Of a stretch of DNA of 6,309 bases, positions 1-5,607 are shown piece by piece. The notes below the pieces were generated by a model. The model saw nothing but the letters and a program-made list of their open reading frames with translations. It ran no database searches and had not been told where the DNA came from. The stretch is taken from positions 1-6,309 of the forward strand of contig CAJWOB010000161.1 of the NCBI GenBank assembly GCA_913043885.1, in the 5' to 3' direction. The DNA comes from an uncultured Spirochaetaceae bacterium. Its GTDB lineage: Bacteria > Spirochaetota > Spirochaetia > SZUA-6 > Bin103. The translations under genes were made by a program, and so were the position numbers. Numbering within the stretch: position 1 is the stretch's first letter; every line of letters starts with the position of its first letter.

Positions 1-35
1 CCGCCAGCCGCCAGCCGCCAGCCGCCAGCCGCCGG
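1..35. repeat. Tandem 7-bp repeat (CCGCCAG, 4 exact copies plus one variant)
   Basis: Positions 1-28 are four exact copies of CCGCCAG and 29-35 is a fifth, CCGCCGG. The array touches the window edge, so its true length is unknown. It lies in the open frame of the mlrC-like gene, where three units (21 bp) encode a 7-residue period rich in Ala, Ser, Arg, Gln and Pro. The unit has no stop in any + frame. Because 7 is not a multiple of 3, gain or loss of one unit would shift the frame of the gene. Confidence 0.9.
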
Positions 36-410
36 CGCGCGGAGGTGGCCGGCTTGGCCGATGGTGATTTCGTCTACGACGGGCCGATGCGGCGCGGGAA
101 GCGGTCCACGATGGGGCCCTCGGCGTGGCTGCGCATCGGCGGTGTATCGGTGGTGGTGACCAGCCGGCGATCGCAGCCGATGGACACCGCGTTCTGCCGC
201 ACCCTCGGCATCGATGTGGCCGCCTTCCGCTACATCGCGGTCAAGTCGACCGGCCACTTCAGAAGCGGGTTTGGGCCGATAGCGGCGCAGATCTTCAACG
301 TCGACGCGGCCGGCGCCCTCAGCCACGACCTGGCCGCCCTCCCGTACCATCGGCTGCGAGGCGTGTACCCACTCGACGAGGACGCTTCGCCAATCTGGGC
401 TACTGGCTAG
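3..410 (+). CDS. M81 family metallopeptidase (MlrC-like), C-terminal part, 5' end cut by window
   Basis: About 135 C-terminal residues of a protein that I recognise as the MlrC_C region of M81 peptidases, the family of the Sphingomonas enzyme that cleaves linearised microcystin; full members are about 500 residues. Visible family landmarks are LADGDFVYDGPM (frame position 51 on), a conserved LRIGGV..VVVTSRR strand, LGID, VKSTGHFRSGF, VDAAGALS and the closing PYHRLRGVYPLDED. The zinc-binding N-terminal domain is outside the window, so activity cannot be judged. The frame is open from base 3; the GTG at 45 is an internal codon, not a start, because homology begins at or before it. The extreme N-terminal side of the visible part is made by the 7-bp repeat array. 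The stop is TAG at 408-410. The ABC ATPase follows on the same strand after 56 bp, so co-transcription is possible. Real substrate unknown: many M81 proteins have no tie to microcystin. Confidence 0.85.
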   Translation, partial: ASRQPPAASRRRAEVAGLADGDFVYDGPMRRGKRSTMGPSAWLRIGGVSVVVTSRRSQPMDTAFCRTLGIDVAAFRYIAVKSTGHFRSGFGPIAAQIFNVDAAGALSHDLAALPYHRLRGVYPLDEDASPIWATG

Positions 411-415
411 GCGCG

Positions 416-433
416 ATCAGACCGAAGTCTGAT
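416..433. repeat. Short perfect inverted repeat between mlrC-like gene and ABC operon
   Basis: ATCAGAC (416-422) and GTCTGAT (427-433) are exact reverse complements around a 4-base spacer CGAA. It lies 6 bp after the mlrC-like stop and 34 bp before the ATPase start. No T-run follows, so it is not a typical intrinsic terminator. It could be an operator or an mRNA hairpin between two cistrons. Function is inferred only from position. Confidence 0.5.
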
Positions 434-466
434 GGAGCGCCCGGCGCCGGACGACTACTGTCGAAC

Positions 467-1471
467 ATGGCGCCCAGCAGCACCGGCCTCGAGCACATCA
501 TCGCCGTCCGCGACCTACGCAAGCGATTCACCGCACGCGTGCGCGAGCCTGGCTTCACGGCCGCCGTTCGCTCCCTGGTTGCGCCACGCCGCCGCACCAC
601 CGAGGCCGTCGCCGGCATCTCCTTCGACGTCGAGCCCGGCGAGATAACCGCCTTCATCGGTCCGAACGGCGCCGGCAAGTCCACCACCATCAAGCTCATC
701 ACCGGGATCCTGTTTCGGGACGCCGGCAGCGTCTCGGTGTTGGGCATGGACCCGCAGCGGCACCGCCGGCAACTGGCCTACCGCATCGGCACGGTGTTCG
801 GCCAGAAGTCGCAGCTGTGGTTCCATCTACCGCTACTCGACACCTTCCGCCTGATGGCCGATATCTACGACCTGCCGCGGGCCACCGCCGCGCGCCGCAT
901 CGACGAGCTGAGCGAGGTCTTCGGCATCGGCGATTACCTGGATGTTCCGGTCCGCAAGCTGTCGCTGGGGGAGCGGATCCGCTGTGAGATCGCCGCATCC
1001 CTGCTCCACGACCCCGAGGTGCTGTTCCTCGATGAGCCCACCATCGGGCTGGATGTCGTAGTCAAGGCGCGCATTCGCGACCTGATCCAACGTATCAATC
1101 GCGAACGGGGCACCACCGTGTTTCTGACGTCCCATGACGCCGGGGACATCGAGAAGATCTGCCGGCGGGCGATCGTCATCAACCACGGCACCATCGTCTG
1201 GGACGGCACCATAAAGGCGATGAAGTACGCGTACTTCGCGCGCAAGATCATCGACCTGAAGCTCGACGCGCCGCTGCGGCTCGATCTGCCAGGCGTCACG
1301 ACCGTCAAGTCGCAGCCCTATGCCGCCAAGCTGGAGGTAGACACCGACACAGTCGACCCGAGCCACGTCACCAGCCGCATTCTGGCCACCAACCAGGTGG
1401 TCAATATCGCCATCTCCAACCCACCGATGGAGGAGGTGATCAGTCGCATCTACGCGGAGGCTGCGCCGTGA
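467..1471 (+). CDS. ABC-2 type exporter, ATP-binding subunit (COG4586-like)
   Basis: A 334-residue cytoplasmic ATPase that would power export by the two permeases encoded next. Residue landmarks: Walker A GPNGAGKS at 65-72, Q-loop Gln113 (FGQKSQLW), signature LSLGE at 165-169, Walker B VLFLDE at 185-190, D-loop GLD at 194-196, switch His223 in TSHD. All catalytic parts are present. A roughly 45-residue segment before the core and a C-terminal domain of about 75 residues after it are usual for the uncharacterised COG4586 family. A Synechocystis exporter of methyl viologen is a characterised relative, as I recall; the substrate here is unknown. The ATG at 467 is chosen because conserved sequence (IIAVRDLRKRF) starts 10 residues later. 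The open frame extends upstream to 125, but that part overlaps the mlrC-like gene in another frame and reads as a low-complexity shadow. No good ribosome binding site precedes 467. The gene ends by a 4-bp overlap with permease 1. Confidence 0.93.
   Translation: MAPSSTGLEHIIAVRDLRKRFTARVREPGFTAAVRSLVAPRRRTTEAVAGISFDVEPGEITAFIGPNGAGKSTTIKLITGILFRDAGSVSVLGMDPQRHRRQLAYRIGTVFGQKSQLWFHLPLLDTFRLMADIYDLPRATAARRIDELSEVFGIGDYLDVPVRKLSLGERIRCEIAASLLHDPEVLFLDEPTIGLDVVVKARIRDLIQRINRERGTTVFLTSHDAGDIEKICRRAIVINHGTIVWDGTIKAMKYAYFARKIIDLKLDAPLRLDLPGVTTVKSQPYAAKLEVDTDTVDPSHVTSRILATNQVVNIAISNPPMEEVISRIYAEAAP
1456..1460 (+). promoter_or_regulatory. Ribosome binding site of permease 1
   Basis: GGAGG lies 7 bases before the GTG at 1468, inside the 3' end of the ATPase gene. 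It supports the GTG start that makes the GTGA overlap with the ATPase stop, a translational coupling arrangement. Confidence 0.75.
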
Positions 1472-2325
1472 CCGCGGCTGCACAGGCGGTGGCCGGCCAA
1501 GGCGCGCAGGTCTCGCCGTGGCGGCGGGTACGCAGAGTGCTGCGACCGAATGCACGTGGGCTGTGGTTCGCGGCCCGCGACCAGCTGGCCTACCGCGGCG
1601 CGTACCTGTGGCGGGCCGTGTTCATGGCGGTAGTCCTGTTCATCAAGAACGCGCTGTGGGGCGCGATTCTCGAGGTGCCGGGCGAAATCGCCGGCTTCGG
1701 CCTGGTCGAGATCATCTGGTATCTGGTGTTTACCGAGACCATCGAACTGTCCCGCGGCAGCGGGATGCAGCAGGTTGCCGCCGACGTGCGCGACGGTACC
1801 GTCGCCTACGGGCTGGTACGGCCCTACGCGTATCCGGTGTTCGTCACCTCTCGGCTGATGGGTCAGTCGCTGATCTTTCTGGTGCTGGTGACCGCGGTGG
1901 GGATCGGCGCGGCATGGCTGATCACCGGTGCGGCACCGGCTGGTCTGGCCAGAGACATCGTTCCCGGGACGGTCCTTCTTCTAGGCGGCGTGCTGCTGCA
2001 TGCACTGTGGCTGGTGGCCTTCGGGCTGCTGGCGTCCTGGTTCGAGCGAGTCGAGGCGTTTCGCATGGTGTACAGGAAGCTGGTGTTCATCGCCGGCGGC
2101 ACCTTCATCCCCGTGGACCTGCTGCCGGGCGGCGTGCAGCAGGTTGCCGCCAACCTGCCGTTCGCCTACCAGGCCTATTGGCCGGCGCGGATGTTGGTGC
2201 TTCCGGATGCATCGCTTCACTCACGCGCACTCATAGGGCAAGCCGTCTATCTGATCGCGCTCGCGCTGGTGGTTGCAGTGCTGTTCGCCCTGGGGAGAAG
2301 GAGGGTGCATGGCAACGGCGGCTAG
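1468..2325 (+). CDS. ABC-2 type exporter, permease subunit 1 (COG4587-like)
   Basis: A 285-residue inner-membrane protein, one half of the channel of the exporter. Hydrophobic segments are visible at about 46-68, 76-93, 132-154, 164-191, 200-218 and 254-276, giving six as expected for an ABC-2 permease. Family-like motifs are the DVRDGTVAYGLVRPYAYP loop (106-123), typical of the segment that follows the second helix, and the late GGTFIPVDLLP...LPFAYQAYWPA stretch (210-239), the usual signature before the last helix. The N-terminal 45 residues are basic and cytoplasmic. It starts with GTG overlapping the ATPase stop by 4 bp, behind a GGAGG site, and its 3' end overlaps the intended start of permease 2 by 17 bp. 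The three genes therefore look like one operon with coupled translation. The transported compound cannot be deduced. Confidence 0.88.
   Translation: MTAAAQAVAGQGAQVSPWRRVRRVLRPNARGLWFAARDQLAYRGAYLWRAVFMAVVLFIKNALWGAILEVPGEIAGFGLVEIIWYLVFTETIELSRGSGMQQVAADVRDGTVAYGLVRPYAYPVFVTSRLMGQSLIFLVLVTAVGIGAAWLITGAAPAGLARDIVPGTVLLLGGVLLHALWLVAFGLLASWFERVEAFRMVYRKLVFIAGGTFIPVDLLPGGVQQVAANLPFAYQAYWPARMLVLPDASLHSRALIGQAVYLIALALVVAVLFALGRRRVHGNGG
2298..2304 (+). promoter_or_regulatory. Strong ribosome binding site for the original start of permease 2
   Basis: AAGGAGG ends 4 bases before the ATG at 2309. It is the best ribosome binding site in the operon and marks 2309, not 2387, as the ancestral start of permease 2. 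By contrast there is no purine-rich site before 2387. Confidence 0.75.
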
Positions 2326-2371
2326 GGCGGTGCGACGCCGCGGCGCCGCGCTGCGGCTGCTCGCCCACTAA
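2309..2371 (+). pseudogene. Original N-terminus of permease 2, cut off by in-frame TAA
   Basis: ATG at 2309 opens a 20-codon frame (basic start, then ALRLLAH) that ends at TAA 2369-2371. The same frame then continues without interruption through FRFNLMAQMEYR into permease 2. Proteins of this family begin with a basic amphipathic segment of about this length followed by an aromatic-rich stretch and a conserved EYR. The TAA therefore sits where a sense codon, most simply Tyr (TAT or TAC), is expected. The frame is the same on both sides, so this is a point change and not an indel. It may be a real nonsense mutation, a sequencing or assembly error, or a read-through site. Confidence 0.7.
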
Positions 2372-2386
2372 TTCCGCTTCAACCTG

Positions 2387-3142
2387 ATGGCGCAGATGGA
2401 GTACCGCGTGCCGTTCCTGGTGCAGGTGGTGATGATGGTAGTGAACGACGCCATCTTCGCGGTGTTCTGGCTGCTGTTGTTCAGCCACGTCGCCGGTGAT
2501 ATCCGCGGCTACCGGTTCGAGGATGTGATGCTGCTGTGGTCGATCATGGCCCTGGGAGTAGGCGCCTCCGGTGTCCTGTTCGGCAACTCCGGCGCGATAT
2601 CGCGGATCATCTATCGCGGCGCGCTGGACGTGTATCTCCTGCAGCCGAAGCCGGTGCTCCTGAATCTGTTGGCGTCGAATACCTCCGTCGGCGGCTGGGG
2701 AGACGTGCTGTACGGAGTGGCGCTGTTCTTCATCACCCAGATGGTCACGATGGCCAGCGCCGCGCTGTTCGCGCTGTGTGCCGCCCTGGCCTGCCTGGTC
2801 TTCACCGCGGTTCGCGTGTTCTATCACAGCGCTTCGTTCTGGCTCGGGAACGGTGAGCAGTTCGCGACCCTGGCGGCGGACCAGATGGTTAACTTCGGCC
2901 TCTACCCGGGCAGCATCTTCAGCGGCGCGGTGCGGCTCCTGCTCCACAGCCTGATACCGGCGGCGTTGGTGGCATACCTGCCCGCAGAGCTGTTCCGCGG
3001 ATTGCAGGCTGGCTCCCTGGATGTTGGCCTCCTCGGCCGCATCGTTGCCGCGGACGCGGCGGTCGTGGCCGTTGCGGTGGCGGCGTTCTACCTCGGGCTG
3101 CGCCGCTACGAGTCGGGCAACCAGATCGGCGCGCGGATGTGA
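2387..3142 (+). CDS. ABC-2 type exporter, permease subunit 2 (COG3694-like), N-terminus lost behind a stop codon
   Basis: The second permease half of the exporter. From the ATG at 2387 it is 251 residues; from the intended ATG at 2309 it would be 277, the normal family size. Family hallmarks are MEYRVPFLVQ (4-13), RGALDVYLLQPKPVLLNLLAS (77-97), YPGSIFSGAVRLLLHSLIPAALVAYLPAE (173-201) and the closing LGLRRYESGNQIG (237-248). Six hydrophobic segments are visible, about 9-33, 48-66, 108-126, 128-146, 184-202 and 217-238. An in-frame TAA at 2369-2371 separates it from its strong ribosome binding site and first 20 codons. Reinitiation at 2387, 15 bases after the stop, could make a nearly complete protein lacking only the cytoplasmic lead segment, but no ribosome binding site precedes it. 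The body shows no further stops or shifts, so the damage is recent, tolerated, or artefactual. Called COG3694-like with good confidence; substrate unknown. Confidence 0.85.
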   Translation: MAQMEYRVPFLVQVVMMVVNDAIFAVFWLLLFSHVAGDIRGYRFEDVMLLWSIMALGVGASGVLFGNSGAISRIIYRGALDVYLLQPKPVLLNLLASNTSVGGWGDVLYGVALFFITQMVTMASAALFALCAALACLVFTAVRVFYHSASFWLGNGEQFATLAADQMVNFGLYPGSIFSGAVRLLLHSLIPAALVAYLPAELFRGLQAGSLDVGLLGRIVAADAAVVAVAVAAFYLGLRRYESGNQIGARM

Positions 3143-3191
3143 CATTGACCGCTGTCGCTGCAGGGAGTTAACTGCCGAGACCGCAGGCCGA

Positions 3192-3203
3192 CGGCTCGAG
3201 CCG
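3192..3203. repeat. 12-bp perfect palindrome before the MFS gene
   Basis: CGGCTCGAGCCG is self-complementary and lies 18 bases before the MFS start, in the 79-bp gap after permease 2. In RNA it could only form a very tight or no hairpin, so a DNA operator is the likelier use if it has one. A 12-bp palindrome in GC-rich DNA can arise by chance. Confidence 0.3.
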
Positions 3204-3221
3204 CTGCGCCCGAGCTCGCTG

Positions 3222-4406
3222 ATGGCACGTCGCCCCGTTTCCGCCACCTCCACGTTCGGCCTCCTGCTGCCGCTGTTCTACCTGCACGTGGTGGTGCGGA
3301 TGGTGGTCGGCCCGCTCCTGCCGGCCATCGAGAAGGACCTCGACATTACCCACGCCGCCGCCGCCGGGCTGCTATTGGTGGGCACGTTCGGCTTCGCCGG
3401 CTTGATGCTGGTGTCGTCGCTGGTCACCTCCCGCATCACCCACCGCGTCGCGCTTGGTATTGGCACTGCGGTAAACGCGGTCGGCACCCTCCTGATCGCC
3501 GCCGCACCGGGCCTACTGGTCCTGCAGGTGGGCGCATTCCTGCAGGGAGCGGGGGCTGGCCTCTACCTACCTTCGTCCTACGCGTCGATCGTAGCGGTGG
3601 CCGGCAAGGCGCGTGAGGGCCGGGCGTTGGCGATGCAGGAGACCGCACCGGCGCTGGCGTTCCTGACCGCCCCGCTGATCGTCCAGGCACTGTCCGCTCT
3701 ACCGTGGCGCTGGAGCTTCGCCATCCCCGGCGCGGTGATGACGGTGGCGCTACTGATGCTGCTGGGCAGCCGTGAGGTCGGCCGTTTTCGCGGCCGGGCG
3801 CCGAGCTTCCGCGGGGTCACGCTGCTGGTGTGGCGACCGCTGTACCTGCTGGTGGTGGTGTACCTCATCGCCATGGCGGTAGCCGCCAACGGCGCATACC
3901 AGCTGCTGCCGCTCTATCTGGTCAGCGAGCACGGCTGGGCGGCGGAGCGGATCAACGTGACGGTCGCTCTCTCGCGGGTGACGGGCGTCGGGCTGGTCCT
4001 GGTGGCCGGCCTGCTGATCGACCGCCTCGGTGCTCGACTGGTCATCGCCGTGGCCTCCTTTTCGGTTGCGGTGATGACGACGGCGCTCGGTCTCCTGGAA
4101 GGGCAGCTGCTGTCGGCGGCGGTGCTGCTGCAGCCGCTGTTGCAGCAGGGCTTCTGGCCTGCGGCACTGGTCTCGGTTGGCGCGCTGGCACCTCCGCGGC
4201 TCAGGCCGATGTTGGTGTCGTTGACGCTGCCGGTGGTGGCATTCATGGGCACCGGGGTGCTGCCAGCGCTGTGGGGGATCCTCGCCGACGCCGGGCTGTT
4301 CGATCTGGGATTCATCGTCGCCGGCCTGTTCCTCGGCGGCGTGGCGGTGCTGGCGCTGGCCCTGGGTGTCGGCACCAGCCGGCGTCGGCGGGCGGCCGCG
4401 GTCTAA
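3222..4406 (+). CDS. Major facilitator superfamily (MFS) transporter
   Basis: A 394-residue inner-membrane protein with about 12 hydrophobic segments, driven by an ion gradient as is usual for MFS carriers. The N-terminal half begins with the first helix (about 12-30) followed by GPLLPAIEKDL, a typical MFS helix 1-2 loop. The loop 2-3 motif A is degenerate (SSLVTSRITHR, 65-75) and lacks the usual Asp. The equivalent loop 8-9 copy is clear: GLLIDRLGAR at 263-272. PWRWSF (161-166) after helix 5 is also typical, and the central cytoplasmic loop is rich in Arg (184-197). The ATG at 3222 is chosen because hydrophobic sequence begins soon after; its ribosome binding site is weak. It follows permease 2 after 79 bp on the same strand, so it may belong to the same transcript. 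The stop TAA overlaps the stop of the convergent phosphoesterase gene. Substrate unknown; drug efflux or anion uptake are both possible. Confidence 0.88.
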   Translation: MARRPVSATSTFGLLLPLFYLHVVVRMVVGPLLPAIEKDLDITHAAAAGLLLVGTFGFAGLMLVSSLVTSRITHRVALGIGTAVNAVGTLLIAAAPGLLVLQVGAFLQGAGAGLYLPSSYASIVAVAGKAREGRALAMQETAPALAFLTAPLIVQALSALPWRWSFAIPGAVMTVALLMLLGSREVGRFRGRAPSFRGVTLLVWRPLYLLVVVYLIAMAVAANGAYQLLPLYLVSEHGWAAERINVTVALSRVTGVGLVLVAGLLIDRLGARLVIAVASFSVAVMTTALGLLEGQLLSAAVLLQPLLQQGFWPAALVSVGALAPPRLRPMLVSLTLPVVAFMGTGVLPALWGILADAGLFDLGFIVAGLFLGGVAVLALALGVGTSRRRRAAAV

Positions 4407-5395
4407 CCTAACTCCAGCATGTCGCGGGTCGGATCGAAGGGCCGGTGGTGGGGCACGTACGCCGCCTGCAGCCGATCTGGATTGTGCAGCTGGATGAAGC
4501 GTCCCTCGGCGCGCTCTTGCCAGCGGCCGGCGACCGGGCGGTGCCCACCGAAGTAGAGCGCCCTCTCGCTGCCGACGATATCCCGCAACATCACCGCTAC
4601 CGCAGTGGGGTCCGCCTCGTCATTGGCGGTCCAGGTGAGGCCGAGGGTCACTTCGGGATGGCTCCGGTACTCGATGATGTCGTCCAGCGGAAACGCGCTG
4701 CTGGGTTCTGCATGGGACACCAGAAACCGGCCGCCGATGGCGAGCAGCGGCAGCTGCTTCTCCAGCGTGGCGTAGGCCTGTAGCAGCTCGGGGCCGTAGA
4801 ACCATCGCACATAGGCCTCCACCAGCTGCCCTTCGGCGACGAACTTGCCAAACGGCAGATTGCCGTTGCCCTCCTCGTTCGCGATGTTGTCGTGGTTGCC
4901 CTTGAGAAAGTGGAAGTGGCCGGGGTAGGCGCACTTCAGCTCCATCACCATCTCGATGGCGCCAAAGCTCTCCCGCATCTCGTCGTCCATCGCCTCGTGG
5001 GTGAGATAGCCCTGCTGGAACTCGGCCAGCGCCCGGTGCCACCGCCGCACCGCCCGTGCCTCGGCGTGCGGGCCGTCGCCGACCATCACCACCTGCAGCT
5101 GGCCAGCATCGAGGAGGGCCACCACGCGCTGGTCTGCGGTGCTCGGCCCGCGGTAGTCGAGCAGACCGAGGATGAGCTCCATGCGCGCGTGTAGGTCGGG
5201 AACGACTATGGTCGGCAGATTGGCGTCGAGACGGACGGCGCCGCCGGGGTAGCCAGCCGCCGCCGGCGGGCGGATGTCGGGCGCCTCGTCGGCGAGAGCC
5301 TGGCTGCCGCGCGCCACCACCGCGCCAAACGCCGCACGCTTCGGGGGACCGGTCCGATCGTAGATGCGGGCGAGGGTGGTCTCGATCTCCGACAC
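4403..5395 (-). CDS. Calcineurin-like metallophosphoesterase
   Basis: About 330 residues if started at the GTG at 5395. It is a predicted two-metal phosphohydrolase with all motifs in order (numbering from that start): DLH at 67-69, GDG at 106-108, GNHD at 166-169, SHAEP at 227-231 and GGH at 283-285. The HAE wording resembles the protein phosphatase (PPP) branch, but a Ser/Thr phosphatase role is not proven. Between them lies a conserved-looking helical block (MDDEMRESFGAIEMVMELK), which I associate with a form seen in spirochaetes; that is memory, not a search. The protein is cytoplasmic, with no signal peptide. The frame stays open upstream to a GTG at 5593, with TTG codons at 5521 and 5479. 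That extension is Arg/Pro/Gly-rich and runs through the promoter elements of the divergent PDZ gene, so it is probably not coding. No start has a convincing ribosome binding site and 5395 is a compromise. The stop TAG overlaps the MFS stop by 4 bp. Confidence 0.88.
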   Translation of the reverse strand: MSEIETTLARIYDRTGPPKRAAFGAVVARGSQALADEAPDIRPPAAAGYPGGAVRLDANLPTIVVPDLHARMELILGLLDYRGPSTADQRVVALLDAGQLQVVMVGDGPHAEARAVRRWHRALAEFQQGYLTHEAMDDEMRESFGAIEMVMELKCAYPGHFHFLKGNHDNIANEEGNGNLPFGKFVAEGQLVEAYVRWFYGPELLQAYATLEKQLPLLAIGGRFLVSHAEPSSAFPLDDIIEYRSHPEVTLGLTWTANDEADPTAVAVMLRDIVGSERALYFGGHRPVAGRWQERAEGRFIQLHNPDRLQAAYVPHHRPFDPTRDMLELG

Positions 5396-5472
5396 GGCGC
5401 GCGTCGAGTGTAGCTTGCCGACAGCGGCGCGACTGCGTGGCGGTCGCCTGCGGCGAGCGCTCGGATGCCCGC

Positions 5473-5489
5473 TGGGCAACCCCTGCCCA
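5473..5489. promoter_or_regulatory. Distal dyad, candidate activator binding site (TGGGCA-N5-TGCCCA)
   Basis: TGGGCA (5473-5478) and TGCCCA (5484-5489) are perfect reverse complements separated by ACCCC. The centre is at 5481, about 128 bp upstream of the predicted start of transcription. An additional inverted half-site TGCCC lies at 5466-5470. A dimeric regulator with helix-turn-helix domains on one face, such as a Fis-type activator of sigma-54, would fit the geometry. The identity of the protein is unknown. Confidence 0.6.
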
Positions 5490-5503
5490 CCCTCCGCCGC
5501 GTC

Positions 5504-5520
5504 TGGGAAGCCTCTGCCCA
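5504..5520. promoter_or_regulatory. Proximal dyad, second candidate activator binding site
   Basis: TGGGAA (5504-5509), spacer GCCTC, TGCCCA (5515-5520): the same architecture as the distal dyad with one mismatch in the left arm. The two copies share 15 of 19 bases when aligned from 5471 and 5502. They are 31 bp apart, almost exactly three turns of B-DNA, so both face the same side of the helix. The centre is about 97 bp upstream of the predicted transcription start. Confidence 0.6.
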
Positions 5521-5582
5521 ACGCCCGCCGTGGACTGGCGGAACGGCGGCGTGGAGTCGCGTCTCGAGAGGCTGCCGCCAGT

Positions 5583-5598
5583 TGGCACGCCACTTGCT
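5583..5598 (+). promoter_or_regulatory. Sigma-54 (RpoN) -24/-12 promoter of the PDZ gene
   Basis: TTGGCACG-CCAC-TTGCT matches the accepted sigma-54 consensus (YTGGCACG-N4-TTGCW) at every fixed base, allowing for the first T at 5582. The invariant GG is at 5584-5585 and the invariant GC at 5596-5597, with the required 10 bases between them. Counting 12 bases on, transcription would start near 5609. It faces the PDZ gene 80 bp downstream. Sigma-54 promoters need an ATP-driven activator bound upstream, which fits the dyads at 5473-5520. Confidence 0.85.
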
Positions 5599-5607
5599 TC
5601 TATGGGG

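Noticed and set aside
1..35. Heptamer array as a CRISPR or a replication iteron
   Set aside because: The units are only 7 bp with no spacers, lie in a coding frame, and have no replication gene or AT-rich stretch nearby.
125..466. Long upstream extension of the ATPase frame
   Set aside because: It overlaps the recognisable mlrC-like gene in another frame and is Arg/Pro-rich shadow sequence. ABC homology starts only after 467.
1518..2387. Second + frame within permease 1
   Set aside because: It has an Arg/Gly-rich shadow composition, while the 1468 frame gives a clear membrane protein with family motifs.
2231..3253. Long open frame on the - strand opposite permease 2
   Set aside because: Its protein is His/Gln/Arg-rich with no recognisable domain, and it mirrors the strong coding signal of the + strand permease.
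3455..3475. Second possible sigma-54 promoter (TTGGCAC string)
   Set aside because: The -12 TTGC element is missing at the required spacing, and it lies inside the MFS gene.
4620..5588. Alternative - strand frame across the phosphoesterase
   Set aside because: It is Arg-rich low-complexity sequence. The 4403-5395 frame carries all phosphoesterase motifs.
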